A stretch of DNA of 64,000 bases from Aureimonas sp. Leaf427 (GCF_001425485.1 NZ_LMQW01000034.1:1-64000), one strand, 5' to 3'; positions 8,569 through 17,689 are shown, counted from the stretch's first letter. A program made the numbers and translations. Notes: generated from the letters alone by a model not told the origin.

Positions 8569-10023
8569 ATGCTGGACCGACCGACCGTTTCCGCGCCGCG
8601 TCTCGACGACGGCATCCGCCACGGGCCGCCGAAGCCGAACCTTCTCACCGTCGACGACGCCAAGGCGATGGACGTCTCGACGATGGCGGACCTCTTCAAG
8701 GACCACATCAACCCCGGTCAGTTCCATTTCATGAAGCTGCTCGGCTTTCACAAGGTGAAGGTCGAGCGCGCCGAGGGCATGTACTACATCGACCAGAACG
8801 GCCGGAAGATCCTCGACTTCTTCGGCGGCTTCGGCTCGCTCGCCTTCGGCCACAACCATCCGCGCATCACGGGCGCGCGCCGGCAGTTCCAGGAGGAGAA
8901 GCGCCACGAGATCGCGATCGCGTTCCTGTCGCAATACGCCTCGGCGCTCGCCAAGAACTTGGCAACGATCAGCCCCGGCGATCTCGACATGGTGTTCCTC
9001 GGCTCCTCCGGCTCGGAGGCCATGGAAGCCGCGATCAAGGTCGCCGAGCGCGCCTCCGGCCGGAAGAGTTGCAAGATCGTCCATGCCGAGAACTCCTTCC
9101 ACGGCAAGACGAAGGGCGTTCTCTCGATCACCGACTCGCCGCTCTACCAGGGCGAGTTCAAGCTGGTGGAGAACCGCTACAAGGTGCCCTTCGGCGATCT
9201 GGAGGCGCTGACGGCCTGCATCGAGCGCGATCCCGAGATCGGTGTCGTGGTGCTCGAAACCGTCCAGGGCGGCGGCGGCATCATTGAGGCGTCCACCGAC
9301 TACTGGAAGGGCGTGCGCGCCCTCTGCGACAAGCACAAGGTGATCTGGGTCGCCGACGAGGTCCAGTGCGGCTACGGCCGGACCGGCACGTTCTACGCCT
9401 TCGAGCGCCATGGCGTGATCCCGGACGTGACCGCGCTCGCCAAGAGCTTCGGCGGCGGCAAGGCGGCGATGGCGGCGATGATCGCGCGCCGCGAGGTCTA
9501 CATGAAGGCCTATGGCACGCCGAAGACGGCCATGATCCACGCGGCCGCCACGTTCGGCGGCATCGGCGAGGGCTGCGTCACCGCCATCGAGGCGCTGAAC
9601 ACGCTCTACGACGAGGATCTGATCGGCAATTCCGAGATCGTCGGCACGCATCTCCTGACGCGCCTGAAGGCGCTCCAGCAGAAGTACCCGACGCTGGTCA
9701 AGGAGATCCGCGGACGCGGGCTGATGGTCGGCATCGAGTTCCAGGACTTCTCCCGCACGCTGCCCTTCGCGCTGCGCCCGATGGTGGCGCTGCTCGACGA
9801 CAAGCTGAAGGGCTCGCTCTCCGGCTTCATCGGCGCGCTGATGCTGCGCGATCACGACATCCTCGTCGCCTTCACCGAGTACAATCGCAACGTCATCCGC
9901 CTGGAGCCGCCGCTGATCTGCACGGAGCAGCAGGTCGATCAGTTCGTCGATGCGCTCGACGAGCTGCTCGGGCGCGGCATCGTCGGCATCGTCAAGGATT
10001 TCATCAAGACGCAGCTCGGCTGA
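8569..10023 (+). CDS. Class III (PLP-dependent) aminotransferase
   Basis: A 484-residue aminotransferase of the ornithine/acetylornithine fold. The PLP region shows GSSGSEAMEAAIK (about 145-157), the cofactor aspartate in VADEVQCGYGRTG (D263), and the Schiff-base lysine K292 in LAKSFGGGKAAM. AAGGA-type ribosome binding sequence precedes the ATG. As last gene of the UbiA-transporter-epimerase operon it may aminate a keto group made by the epimerase, or supply an amino-acid-derived group. Class III enzymes have varied substrates, so the assignment stops at family level. Confidence 0.85.
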   Translation: MLDRPTVSAPRLDDGIRHGPPKPNLLTVDDAKAMDVSTMADLFKDHINPGQFHFMKLLGFHKVKVERAEGMYYIDQNGRKILDFFGGFGSLAFGHNHPRITGARRQFQEEKRHEIAIAFLSQYASALAKNLATISPGDLDMVFLGSSGSEAMEAAIKVAERASGRKSCKIVHAENSFHGKTKGVLSITDSPLYQGEFKLVENRYKVPFGDLEALTACIERDPEIGVVVLETVQGGGGIIEASTDYWKGVRALCDKHKVIWVADEVQCGYGRTGTFYAFERHGVIPDVTALAKSFGGGKAAMAAMIARREVYMKAYGTPKTAMIHAAATFGGIGEGCVTAIEALNTLYDEDLIGNSEIVGTHLLTRLKALQQKYPTLVKEIRGRGLMVGIEFQDFSRTLPFALRPMVALLDDKLKGSLSGFIGALMLRDHDILVAFTEYNRNVIRLEPPLICTEQQVDQFVDALDELLGRGIVGIVKDFIKTQLG

Positions 10024-10060
10024 GGGCGGAGCCAGGGACGCGGCCGCCGACGAGGCCGGG

Positions 10061-11878
10061 TCACTGGATCGTCGGCTTCAGCCAGCTTTCGCCGAGGTTC
10101 GACAGGAGGCCGGGTGTCCAGGACGCCCGGCCTTCGTTCTGTTGCGTCCGCCGGCTCTGGCGCTCGGCTTTCAGGTAGCCGATCCAGCATTTCGAGATGC
10201 GGACTTCGCGGCGGCCTTCGAGGCCGGCCGCGTAGATGGTTCGAAGCGCGATGTTGGCGGTGGTGATGGGGCAGGTCGGGTAGAGGATGAGGTCGGCGGC
10301 CCGGACGCTCTCCAGCTCCTCGCCGTCCGGCGCAGGCACGGCGCGCGAGGGATCGGCCCCGATCGCGATGTGAAGGGGCGCCTGCCGATCGAGGAGATAG
10401 GGAAAGGGGTTCACGAAGTTCAGCGACATGATCGTCTGGAACCTCACCCCGTTCGCCGCCTCGTAGGCCAGGATGCCGGCCACGGCCTCGTCGATTTCCA
10501 TCAGCCATCCCGCCTGGAAGTCGAGCTCCGAATAGATGGTGAAGGTCGGCAGGAGGTCCTTGGCCGCGATGGCCGCGAAGGTCTCCGGGAACTCGGTATA
10601 GATCGCGTTCATCTTTTCGGCGCGCTCGATGATCTCCCGCCGCTGCGTGACCGAGCCGAGATTGCGCAGATGCGTGTGCGGCAGGTCGACATATTGCATC
10701 TGCCCGATGATGGCGCGCGTGAAGCGGCCGAGAACGTCGACGAAGGGCGGCATCGCGGTCGCGGCAACCAGCGTGATGACGAGGACCGCCTGCCGCGCCC
10801 GGAGATGCGTCGCTGAGACCGTGATGTGGAGGAGGATCGGCCATAGGAGGATGAAGGCCTGGCCTCCGGTGTTCTGCGTTTCGAAGAAGAGGCCGACGAA
10901 GAGGGTGACGGCGAGCCAGACCATGTCGCGGTCGAGAAGCTTGGCGAGGGCGGAAAGGCGAGGGCGCTTCAGGAGATCCGTCGCGTCGCCGAGAGCCGGG
11001 CGAAGGCCGATCGCGGCGACGGCGGCGAGAAGGCAGAGGGCCGTGCCGAAGATGCCGAAATGGATGGAGGCGGCCTGGAGGAAGCGTGTGGCGAGCACGC
11101 CTTCGTTCATGGCGACGAGCTGCAGGATGCCGCCGACATAGGCGCTGACGAGGCCGAGCGAGGCTTCGAGGCCGCAGAGCACCGCCACGAAGAGCGCGAG
11201 CGCGGCAAGGGCCGTGCGCAGGGCGATCCGGCCGGCCGCGAAGGCGAAGGCGCAGAGAAGCCCGGCGCTGATGAAACCGGTGATCTTCAGGAAGAACAGG
11301 GCCGTCACGCACCAGGCGATGGCGAAGGCCAGGACCCGCTGCCGCCGCTCGAAGACCAGCACCGTCGTGAGGACGTAGAGCACCTCCGCGACCTGCCGGT
11401 TGTAGATGCCGTAGCCGTCGACGGACGGGTAGGTCGAATACTGTTCGACGTTCATCGGCAGCATCTGGAACACGGCGAAGGGCACGAGCAGCGCGAAGGC
11501 GAGGCAGCGCGACCGCGTCTCCACCGAGCGCAGCACCGGCAGGAGCGGCGGCAGGGTGACGACGAGAAGCATCCACTGCGCCAGAAGCAGCGGCTGCGCC
11601 TCGGGGAAGAGCTTGAGGCCGGCGGCGAAGAGCCAGTAGCCGAGCGCCCCGACGGGCGCGAAGAAATCGACCGAGGGGATCTGTCCGCTCAAGACCCGCT
11701 GCGCCCCGTCGAAGAAGACGACGAGGTCCCAGTACATCGGCCCGAGCGGCAGGGTCAGCTTCAGGCAGAGAAGAAGCGCGGCGAGGACGGGGAGGGCGAG
11801 CGCGAAGGTCGTCGGCGCGGCGAGACGGGCAAGACCCGAGAGCGCGGGCCTCCGGGAGGCTTCTGAAAGAGATGACAC
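10061..11878 (-). CDS. Polytopic membrane protein, GT-C/GT39-like glycosyltransferase fold
   Basis: About 605 residues with roughly ten membrane segments in the first 400 residues and a soluble C-terminal half. The first loop carries PMYWDLVVFFDGAQRVLSGQIPSVDFF, an acidic motif after helix 1 as in GT-C enzymes. The last 200 residues (NAIYTEFPETFAAIAAKDLL, EIDEAVAGILAYEAANGVRF, MLLP-like strands) look periplasmic. It converges on the UbiA-epimerase-aminotransferase operon and may be its transferase, paralleling the pair at 1.2-3.3 kb. An ATG at 11983 in the same frame would add 35 residues. The GTG at 11878 is preferred because AT-rich promoter-like DNA lies between them, but neither has a clear ribosome binding site. 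Confidence 0.65.
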   Translation of the reverse strand: MSSLSEASRRPALSGLARLAAPTTFALALPVLAALLLCLKLTLPLGPMYWDLVVFFDGAQRVLSGQIPSVDFFAPVGALGYWLFAAGLKLFPEAQPLLLAQWMLLVVTLPPLLPVLRSVETRSRCLAFALLVPFAVFQMLPMNVEQYSTYPSVDGYGIYNRQVAEVLYVLTTVLVFERRQRVLAFAIAWCVTALFFLKITGFISAGLLCAFAFAAGRIALRTALAALALFVAVLCGLEASLGLVSAYVGGILQLVAMNEGVLATRFLQAASIHFGIFGTALCLLAAVAAIGLRPALGDATDLLKRPRLSALAKLLDRDMVWLAVTLFVGLFFETQNTGGQAFILLWPILLHITVSATHLRARQAVLVITLVAATAMPPFVDVLGRFTRAIIGQMQYVDLPHTHLRNLGSVTQRREIIERAEKMNAIYTEFPETFAAIAAKDLLPTFTIYSELDFQAGWLMEIDEAVAGILAYEAANGVRFQTIMSLNFVNPFPYLLDRQAPLHIAIGADPSRAVPAPDGEELESVRAADLILYPTCPITTANIALRTIYAAGLEGRREVRISKCWIGYLKAERQSRRTQQNEGRASWTPGLLSNLGESWLKPTIQ

Positions 11879-12156
11879 GGCGAGGACGCTTCCGGCTCGG
11901 GAGTTCGGCGGTCCCGCAGTCTTCTCCCAACAGGGTGAATCGACCTTTAATATTGGCTGCAATCGCAGGATGCGCAGCGGCATGGGCCCGAGATCGGCCC
12001 GACGGGCGATGTCGCAAAGAGACTGCGGGGCCGGCGAGGGCTCGACTAGTCTTCGCCCTGTCCGACGATCCGGGCGGCCGGCCCCGGCGGTCGGGCGCCC
12101 TCGCGTCGGCCGCTCTCGATCCTGCCTGCCCCGTCCCGCTTTCCCAGGAGTTTCCC

Positions 12157-14670
12157 ATGCAGAGCCGTGCCCGTGCCGTCGTCGTCGGAGGCGGTGTCGT
12201 CGGTGTGTCGACGCTCTACCATCTGGCCAGGAAGGGCTGGACGGACAGCGTCCTCATCGAGCGCAAGGAGCTGACCTCGGGCTCCACCTGGCACGCCGCC
12301 GGTCTCCTGCCGCTCTTCAACATGAGCTATTCGGTCGGCCAGCTGCACCGCTATTCCGTGCGCTTCTACAAGGAGCTGCAGGAAGAGACCGGCATGAATG
12401 TCGGCTTCTCTAACGTCTCGAACATCCGTCTCGCCCGCACCAAGGATCGCTGGGACGAGTTCATGTACTATGCCGGCATCGCCGAGACGATCGGCGTCAA
12501 GGTCAAGCTCCTGACGCCGGGCGAGCTGAAGGAGATCTGGCCTCTCGCGGAGACCGACGGGATTCTCGGCGCGATCCAGCATCCCGAAGACGGCTATATC
12601 CAGCCCGCCGACCTCACCCAGGCGCTCGCGAAGGGCGCGCGGGATTTCGGCGCCAAGATCCATCGCAACACGACCGTCACCGCGATCGAGCAGCTCCCCT
12701 CCGGCGAGTGGAAGGTGTCCACCGACCAGGGCGACATCGTTTGCGACCACGTCGTGTCCTGCACCGGCAATTTCGCCCGCCGCACCGGGCGGATGGTCGG
12801 GCTCGACGTGCCCGTCATCCCCGTCGAGCACCAGTATATCGTGACCGAACCCCATCCCGCGATCGTGGAGCGCAAGCGCCAGGGGCTGCCGGAGATGGGC
12901 GTTCTGCGCGAGAGCGATTCCGCCTGGTACATGCGCGAGGAGAATGGCGGCCTGCTGCTCGGCCCGTACGAGAAGGGCGCGCCGTGCTGCTACATGGACG
13001 GGCCCGACGACGAGAGCGAGTACGAGCTGTTTCAGGAGGAGCTCGACCGGCTGATGCCCCATATCGAGACCGCCATCGAGCGCGTGCCAGCCTTCGGCGA
13101 GGTCGGCATCAAGAAGGTCTATAACGGCGCGATCGCCTATACGCCGGACGGATCGCCCATTGTCGGCCCCGCGCCGGGCCTCAAGGGCTTCTGGCTGAAC
13201 GAGGGCCATTCCTTCGGCATCACGGCGGCCGGCGGCGCCGGCTGGCAACTGGCCGAGTGGATGGTGGACGGCGAGCCGACGGTCGACATGGCCGGCGTCG
13301 ATCCCCGGAGGTTCGGCCCCTATGCCGGCGAGGGCTATCTCAAGGCCAAGAACGAGGAGGCCTATGCCAACGTCTTCACCTGCCACTATCCCGACGAGGA
13401 GCGCTCCGCCGCGCGCCCGCTGAAGACCTCGCCCTCCTACGAGCGGCAGAAGGCGCTGGGCGCCGTGTTCGGCTCGGTCTACGGCTGGGAACGCGCCAAC
13501 TGGTATGCGCCCGCGGGCTACGAGGTGCCCGCCGCCGAGCTCGATCTCGGGGCCGACGTGCTTCTGAAGGACAATCATGCGCCGGCCGATCACACGGGCA
13601 AGATCCGCGAGAAGTGGTCCTTCCGCCGCTCCAACTATTTCGAGCATGTCGGGAACGAGGTGAAGGCGGTGACGGAGGGCGTCGGCCTTCTCGACATGAG
13701 CGCCTTCGCCAAGGCGCTCGTCACCGGCCCCGGCGCGCGCGCCTGGCTGGATTCGGTTCTCGCCAACCGCATCCCGAAGAATCGCGGCCGCGTCGCGCTC
13801 TGCCATCTCCTGACGCCGGCCGGCGGCGTGCGCTCGGAGTTCACCGTCTACGAGCGTCGCCCGAACGAGTTCTATCTCGTCTCCGGCGGCGCGCTGGAAT
13901 CGGTCGATCACGACACGATGAAGAAGCTCCTGCCGGCCGATGGCAGCGTCTCCTTCCGCACGATCACGCAGTCGACCGGCGTGCTCGTTCTCGCCGGCCC
14001 GAAGTCGCGCGATGTCCTCGCCAAGCTGACGCGCGCCGACCTCTCCACCAAAGCCTTTCCCTGGCTGACGGGCCAGTCCATCTCGGTCGGCCCCGTCACG
14101 CTCGATGCGCTGCGCGTCAACTTCGTCGGCGAGCTCGGCTGGGAGCTGCATCATCCGATCGAGATGCAGAACGCGCTCTACGACCTCCTGATGGAGGCCG
14201 GCGCCGAGTTCGGCATCAAGCCCTTCGGCATCCGCGCCATGGGCGTCATGTCGATCGAGAAGTCCTATCGCCAGATGGGCCGTGAACTCTCCATCGAATA
14301 CAATGCCTTTGGCTCCGGGCTCGATCGCTTCGTGCACCCGAACAAGGGCGCGTTCATCGGGCGCGACGCGGCAGCGGCCGGCCGGGCGGCGGGGCTTTCG
14401 GCGCTCTTCGCGACGATGGAGGTGCATGGCGTCACGGATGTCGACGCGCGCGGCTCTGAGCCGATCTATCTGGACGGCGCGCTGGTCGGGCGCGCCACGA
14501 ACGGCGGCTACGGCTGGCGCGTCGGCAAGAGCCTGGCGCTCGCCATGCTGCGGCCGGATCTGGCCGTCGAGGGCACGCGGCTGCAGATCAAGATCCTCGG
14601 CAAGCTCTTCGATGCGACCGTCATCGGCGAGAGCCCGTTCGATCCGGAAAACGAGCGCCTGCGCGCCTGA
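12157..14670 (+). CDS. FAD-dependent oxidoreductase/GcvT fusion (dimethylglycine/sarcosine dehydrogenase family)
   Basis: An 837-residue protein. The N-terminal DAO oxidoreductase domain (1 to about 380) has the dinucleotide motif VVVGGGVVGVS (8-18) and SGSTWHAAGL, whose histidine (H46) is the covalent FAD attachment site in dimethylglycine and sarcosine dehydrogenases. A middle FAO domain is followed by GCV_T and GCV_T_C domains from about 440 to the end (FGIRAMGVMSIEKSYRQMG). These enzymes oxidatively demethylate methylated glycines and pass the one-carbon unit to tetrahydrofolate. The ATG has GGAG six bases upstream. With the GlxA-type regulator and the betaine-type ABC transporter nearby, it fits catabolism of choline-derived compounds. 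Confidence 0.85.
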   Translation: MQSRARAVVVGGGVVGVSTLYHLARKGWTDSVLIERKELTSGSTWHAAGLLPLFNMSYSVGQLHRYSVRFYKELQEETGMNVGFSNVSNIRLARTKDRWDEFMYYAGIAETIGVKVKLLTPGELKEIWPLAETDGILGAIQHPEDGYIQPADLTQALAKGARDFGAKIHRNTTVTAIEQLPSGEWKVSTDQGDIVCDHVVSCTGNFARRTGRMVGLDVPVIPVEHQYIVTEPHPAIVERKRQGLPEMGVLRESDSAWYMREENGGLLLGPYEKGAPCCYMDGPDDESEYELFQEELDRLMPHIETAIERVPAFGEVGIKKVYNGAIAYTPDGSPIVGPAPGLKGFWLNEGHSFGITAAGGAGWQLAEWMVDGEPTVDMAGVDPRRFGPYAGEGYLKAKNEEAYANVFTCHYPDEERSAARPLKTSPSYERQKALGAVFGSVYGWERANWYAPAGYEVPAAELDLGADVLLKDNHAPADHTGKIREKWSFRRSNYFEHVGNEVKAVTEGVGLLDMSAFAKALVTGPGARAWLDSVLANRIPKNRGRVALCHLLTPAGGVRSEFTVYERRPNEFYLVSGGALESVDHDTMKKLLPADGSVSFRTITQSTGVLVLAGPKSRDVLAKLTRADLSTKAFPWLTGQSISVGPVTLDALRVNFVGELGWELHHPIEMQNALYDLLMEAGAEFGIKPFGIRAMGVMSIEKSYRQMGRELSIEYNAFGSGLDRFVHPNKGAFIGRDAAAAGRAAGLSALFATMEVHGVTDVDARGSEPIYLDGALVGRATNGGYGWRVGKSLALAMLRPDLAVEGTRLQIKILGKLFDATVIGESPFDPENERLRA

Positions 14671-14775
14671 GCGGCAGGCCTCCGCCGGCCCCCGCGCGCC
14701 AGATCGGCGCGCCTGTATCGGACTATGACGGGCTTGTGACTTGCGGCGGTGCGTGATCGGGGAAACGATCCCCTC

Positions 14776-15615
14776 ATGCGCCGCCGGATCGTCTGGTTCC
14801 TCGCCTGTGTGCTGCCTTTCGCTCCCGGTTCCGTCCGGGCCGCGGAGGAGATGCCGGTCGATGTCGAGCTTGTGCTGGCGGTCGATGCGTCCTGGTCGAT
14901 GGATTCCGGCGAGCAGCGAATTCAACGAGACGGCTATGTCGCCGCCTTCCGCAGCGCGGAGGTGCAGGAGGCCATTCTCGGCGGCGGCCACCAGAAGGTC
15001 GCCGTGACCTACGTCGAATGGGCCGGCGAGTTCTCGCAGAGCGTCATCGTTCCCTGGACGCTGATCGACTCCAAGGCCTCCGCCGAGGCCTTCGCCTATC
15101 GCCTCTCCGAAGAGGAGCCCGAGCGCGCGCGCCGAACCTCGATCTCGTCTGCGATCGACGTGGCCGCGCCGATGTTCGACGCGAACGGGTTCAAGGGCCT
15201 GCGCCGGGTCATCGACGTGTCCGGCGACGGTCCGAACAACCAGGGGCGCCTCGTGACGGAGGCCCGCGACGCCGCCGCCCGTCGCGGCATCACCATCAAC
15301 GGCCTGCCGCTGATGACCTCCGGCGCCTCGGAGGGCGCTGCGTCCTGGGGCTCGATCCCCCATCTCGACCGCTACTACGCAACCTGCGTCATCGGCGGCC
15401 CCGGCGCCTTCATGATCCCGGTCAACGACTGGGCCCAGTTTCCCGAGGCCGTCCGACGCAAGCTGGTGATGGAACTCGCCGGCGGCTGGCCGCTGCCGAA
15501 GGTCGAGGACGGGGAGCGGCCGGTGCGGATCGCCGCCGATGCCGACGCGGTGGACTGCCTGATCGGCGAGCGGCAGTGGCAGGACCGGCAGTTCCGCTGG
15601 CCGACGGACCGCTGA
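14776..15615 (+). CDS. DUF1194 protein, secreted von Willebrand factor A-like
   Basis: About 279 residues: a signal peptide (RRRIVWFLACVLPFAPGSVRA) followed by a vWA-like domain. The MIDAS-like signature is VELVLAVDASWSMD, and RRVIDVSGDGPNNQG matches DUF1194 proteins. Other conserved pieces are VAVTYVEWAG, FSQSVIVPW and YYATCVIGGPGAFM. The in-frame GTG at 14749 would put nine residues before the signal peptide, so the ATG at 14776 is preferred. The molecular role of the family is unknown. It follows the FAD/GcvT gene on the same strand after about 100 bases. Confidence 0.8.
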   Translation: MRRRIVWFLACVLPFAPGSVRAAEEMPVDVELVLAVDASWSMDSGEQRIQRDGYVAAFRSAEVQEAILGGGHQKVAVTYVEWAGEFSQSVIVPWTLIDSKASAEAFAYRLSEEEPERARRTSISSAIDVAAPMFDANGFKGLRRVIDVSGDGPNNQGRLVTEARDAAARRGITINGLPLMTSGASEGAASWGSIPHLDRYYATCVIGGPGAFMIPVNDWAQFPEAVRRKLVMELAGGWPLPKVEDGERPVRIAADADAVDCLIGERQWQDRQFRWPTDR

Positions 15616-15732
15616 GCGCCGCCGCCGCGGCCGCCATCCTCGAATGCCTCGCTTGGGGTTGAGGCACAGGAACCGTTGCCGCCCCGACGGATCATCGGGG
15701 CTCGGGAATGGAACTTCGAAGGCGGATTTTCG

Positions 15733-16767
15733 TCAGGCGGCGGCCGTGGTTCCGACCAATGCGCGGGCGGCGCGTTCCTGCTGCGGGGAGCGTCCGTAGA
15801 GTTCGCGGTAGCATTTGGAGAAATGCGACGCGGAGACGAAGCCGGAGGCGACCGCGATCTCGACGATGGGCAGCGAGGACTGGAGGAGGAGGTGCCGGGC
15901 CCGGTCGAGCCGGATCTCCAGATAGTAGCGCGCGGGCGAGCGGCCCATTTCCTTCTCGAACAGACGCTCCACCTGCCGGCGCGACAGCTGCACGCCCTTG
16001 GAAATCTCGACCAGCGAGAGCGGCTCGCCGAGATTGGCCTCCATGATCTCGATGATGGCGAGGACCTTGGTGTGCTGGACGCCCAGCCGGGCGCGCAGGG
16101 GCAGACGCTGCCGGTCGTGGCTCGCGCGGACGCGGTCGGTCAGCGCCTGTTCGCAGATCCGGTTCACGACGTCCTCGCCGTGATCCTCGCCGATCAGCGC
16201 CAGCATCATGTCGAGCGCGGCGGTGCCACCGGCGCAGGTGAAGATGTTGTGGTCGATCTCGAAGAGGTCGGCATGGACGTCGGCGCGCGGAAAGGCCTCG
16301 GCGAAGCCCGGCAGGTTCTCCCAATGGATCGCGCAGCGCCGGTCCGCCAGAAGTCCGGCGCGGGCGAGAATCCAGGCGCCTGTGCAGAGACCGCCGATCG
16401 AGACGCCGCGCCCATGCGCCTCGCGCAGGAAGGCGAAGCTCGACCGGTCGTTGAAATCCTCGACGTAGACGCCGGAGCAGACGAAGACCATGGACGGCCT
16501 GCGCTCGCCCTGAAGCTGCTTGCGCTCGTCCTCGACCGAGGAGCCCACCGCGATCTCGACGCCGTTGGAGGCGAAGATCGGGTTTCCGTCCGGCGAGACG
16601 AGGCGCCAGCGATAGGACTCGTAGCCGAGGATTCGATTGGCGATGCGAAGGGGCTCGATCGCCATCGCGAAGGCGATCATCGAAAAGTTCGGTGCGAGGA
16701 GGAACACGATGCTGCGCTTCAGCGCAGGCGTTTCCTTCGCGACGGGTCGAATGGCGGCATGATGCAT
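15733..16767 (-). CDS. GlxA-family transcriptional regulator (DJ-1/PfpI + AraC HTH)
   Basis: A 344-residue protein with an N-terminal DJ-1/PfpI amidotransferase-like domain (about 20-185, with SIGGLCTGAWILARAGLL around the nucleophile-elbow position). The C-terminal AraC-type double helix-turn-helix covers about 230-325: LSLVEISKGVQLSRRQVERLF, and PIVEIAVASGFVSASHFSKCYRELYGRSP. Members such as GbdR and CdhR respond to glycine betaine, dimethylglycine or carnitine. The neighbouring dimethylglycine-dehydrogenase-like gene makes that class of effector the best guess. The specific ligand is inferred, not shown. Confidence 0.85.
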   Translation of the reverse strand: MHHAAIRPVAKETPALKRSIVFLLAPNFSMIAFAMAIEPLRIANRILGYESYRWRLVSPDGNPIFASNGVEIAVGSSVEDERKQLQGERRPSMVFVCSGVYVEDFNDRSSFAFLREAHGRGVSIGGLCTGAWILARAGLLADRRCAIHWENLPGFAEAFPRADVHADLFEIDHNIFTCAGGTAALDMMLALIGEDHGEDVVNRICEQALTDRVRASHDRQRLPLRARLGVQHTKVLAIIEIMEANLGEPLSLVEISKGVQLSRRQVERLFEKEMGRSPARYYLEIRLDRARHLLLQSSLPIVEIAVASGFVSASHFSKCYRELYGRSPQQERAARALVGTTAAA

Positions 16768-16895
16768 GAACGCTCGGCTGGTTTCGCGTTACGGCCTTAG
16801 CGAACTTGCGCGTTTCCTGGAACGGTTTCAAGCTGAGATGGACGCCGCCCCACGGACTTCCTTCGTATTTCTGGTATCGGGGCGCGAAAACCTGT

Positions 16896-17240
16896 TCAGG
16901 TGGAAAGCCGCTTGCGGTTCGCCGTGACGCGCGAACTGTAGGGCTTCAGCGCTGCAGTCAGGATCGTGTCGACGTCGTTGTGCGTCTGGCGAACCGTGCC
17001 GGTCGCCGCTGCCGCCGCGCTCTGGATGGCCAGCCCCGTCACGGCCATGTTGACGGCCATCGCGCTCTCGCCGACCGCCTGCATCTTCTCGGTGACCATG
17101 CGAACGGTCTCGCGTCTGGACTTTGCGGTGGGGGAGGCGGCCGTCAACCAGAACTCCGTCATCCGGCTGGCGATGACCAGCGGAGACAGCATCACGAGGG
17201 TCGAAATCTCCACGGCAGCATTGTTCGTCGGCTTCTGCAT
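16896..17240 (-). CDS. Hypothetical protein, phasin-like character
   Basis: About 114 residues from the ATG at 17240. The upstream in-frame codons to 17306 encode a basic stretch unlike the rest. The protein is mildly hydrophobic and alanine/methionine-rich (ASRMTEFWLTAASPTAKSRR, AMAVNMAVTGLAIQSAAAA) with a basic C-terminus, reminiscent of small phasin-like or membrane-associated alphaproteobacterial proteins. No confident family is recognised. It lies between the GlxA regulator and the entericidin-like gene. Confidence 0.5.
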   Translation of the reverse strand: MQKPTNNAAVEISTLVMLSPLVIASRMTEFWLTAASPTAKSRRETVRMVTEKMQAVGESAMAVNMAVTGLAIQSAAAAATGTVRQTHNDVDTILTAALKPYSSRVTANRKRLST

Positions 17241-17359
17241 GGCTGGCCTCGCTCGGGGCCCCCGGGAGCGGGGCCATGCGAACCTAGCACCGGCCGGTTG
17301 GTACAATCTTTCAAGTGTCTAACGTTTGAAAATTTCTTCACCGTCCTGTGACATCCGGC

Positions 17360-17384
17360 GGAACCATAGGGAAGGCTCGCCGTT
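17360..17384 (+). promoter_or_regulatory. EcfG-type general-stress promoter
   Basis: GGAAC at 17360-17364, a 16-base spacer, then CGTT at 17381-17384. This matches the alphaproteobacterial EcfG consensus (GGAAC, 16-17 bases, CGTT). It lies about 33 bases upstream of the entericidin-like start codon, a typical spacing. Confidence 0.7.
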
Positions 17385-17416
17385 TTTTGGCCACATGACG
17401 TCAACGGAGTAAGCCC

Positions 17417-17563
17417 ATGTCCCGCCGTATCGCCGCTCTCTCGCTCGCCATCGCCGCTGCTATCACCCTTTCCGCCTGCGCCAACACGGTGCGCGGCGTC
17501 GGCCGCGATGTCGGCAACACGGTCGATGCGACCGGCGCAGCCGTCAACGACGTCGCCCGCTAA
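17417..17563 (+). CDS. Entericidin A/B-family small lipoprotein
   Basis: A 48-residue protein. A basic start (MSRRIAAL), a hydrophobic stretch and a lipobox (TLSAC) precede a short mature region (ANTVRGVGRDVGNTVDATG) that is typical of entericidins. GGAG lies about 8 bases before the ATG. Entericidin-type proteins are small membrane lipoproteins linked to stress and stationary phase. The perfect EcfG promoter upstream supports general-stress control. A hairpin at 17628-17666 probably ends the transcript. Confidence 0.85.
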   Translation: MSRRIAALSLAIAAAITLSACANTVRGVGRDVGNTVDATGAAVNDVAR

Positions 17564-17627
17564 AGGCAGCGACGCGCCGGAGCGCTCGTTCCGTCGTCGA
17601 GACGGCGGCTTCTCCCCATCCGACAGA

Positions 17628-17666
17628 ACGAACGGATCGGCCGTCATGACCGGTCCGTTCGTTTGC
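17628..17666 (+). terminator. Hairpin, probable terminator after the entericidin gene
   Basis: Two 13-base arms (17628-17640 and 17650-17662; ACGAACGGATCGG with CCGGTCCGTTCGT) pair with one mismatch around a 9-base loop, followed by TTTG. It is placed 65 bases downstream of the stop. Confidence 0.6.
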
Positions 17667-17674
17667 CTGAACGT

Positions 17675-17689
17675 TTAACCGGCTCTTAA
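17675..17689. promoter_or_regulatory. CtrA-type binding site
   Basis: Exact TTAA-N7-TTAA (TTAACCGGCTCTTAA), the full CtrA cell-cycle regulator consensus of alphaproteobacteria. It lies 46 bases upstream of a TTG-initiated small frame at 17736 that has a strong ribosome binding site. Confidence 0.5.

Noticed and set aside
5366-9855. Long minus-strand frames opposite the UbiA operon (502, 373 and 451 residues)
   Set aside because: They are antisense to genes with catalytic motifs (UbiA, SDR, aminotransferase) and have shadow-type composition.
12046-15363. 1105-residue open frame on the minus strand
   Set aside because: It lies opposite the FAD/GcvT and DUF1194 genes, which have clear motifs. 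It is a low-complexity Arg/Gly/Asp/His-rich antisense frame typical of high-GC DNA, with no recognisable domain.
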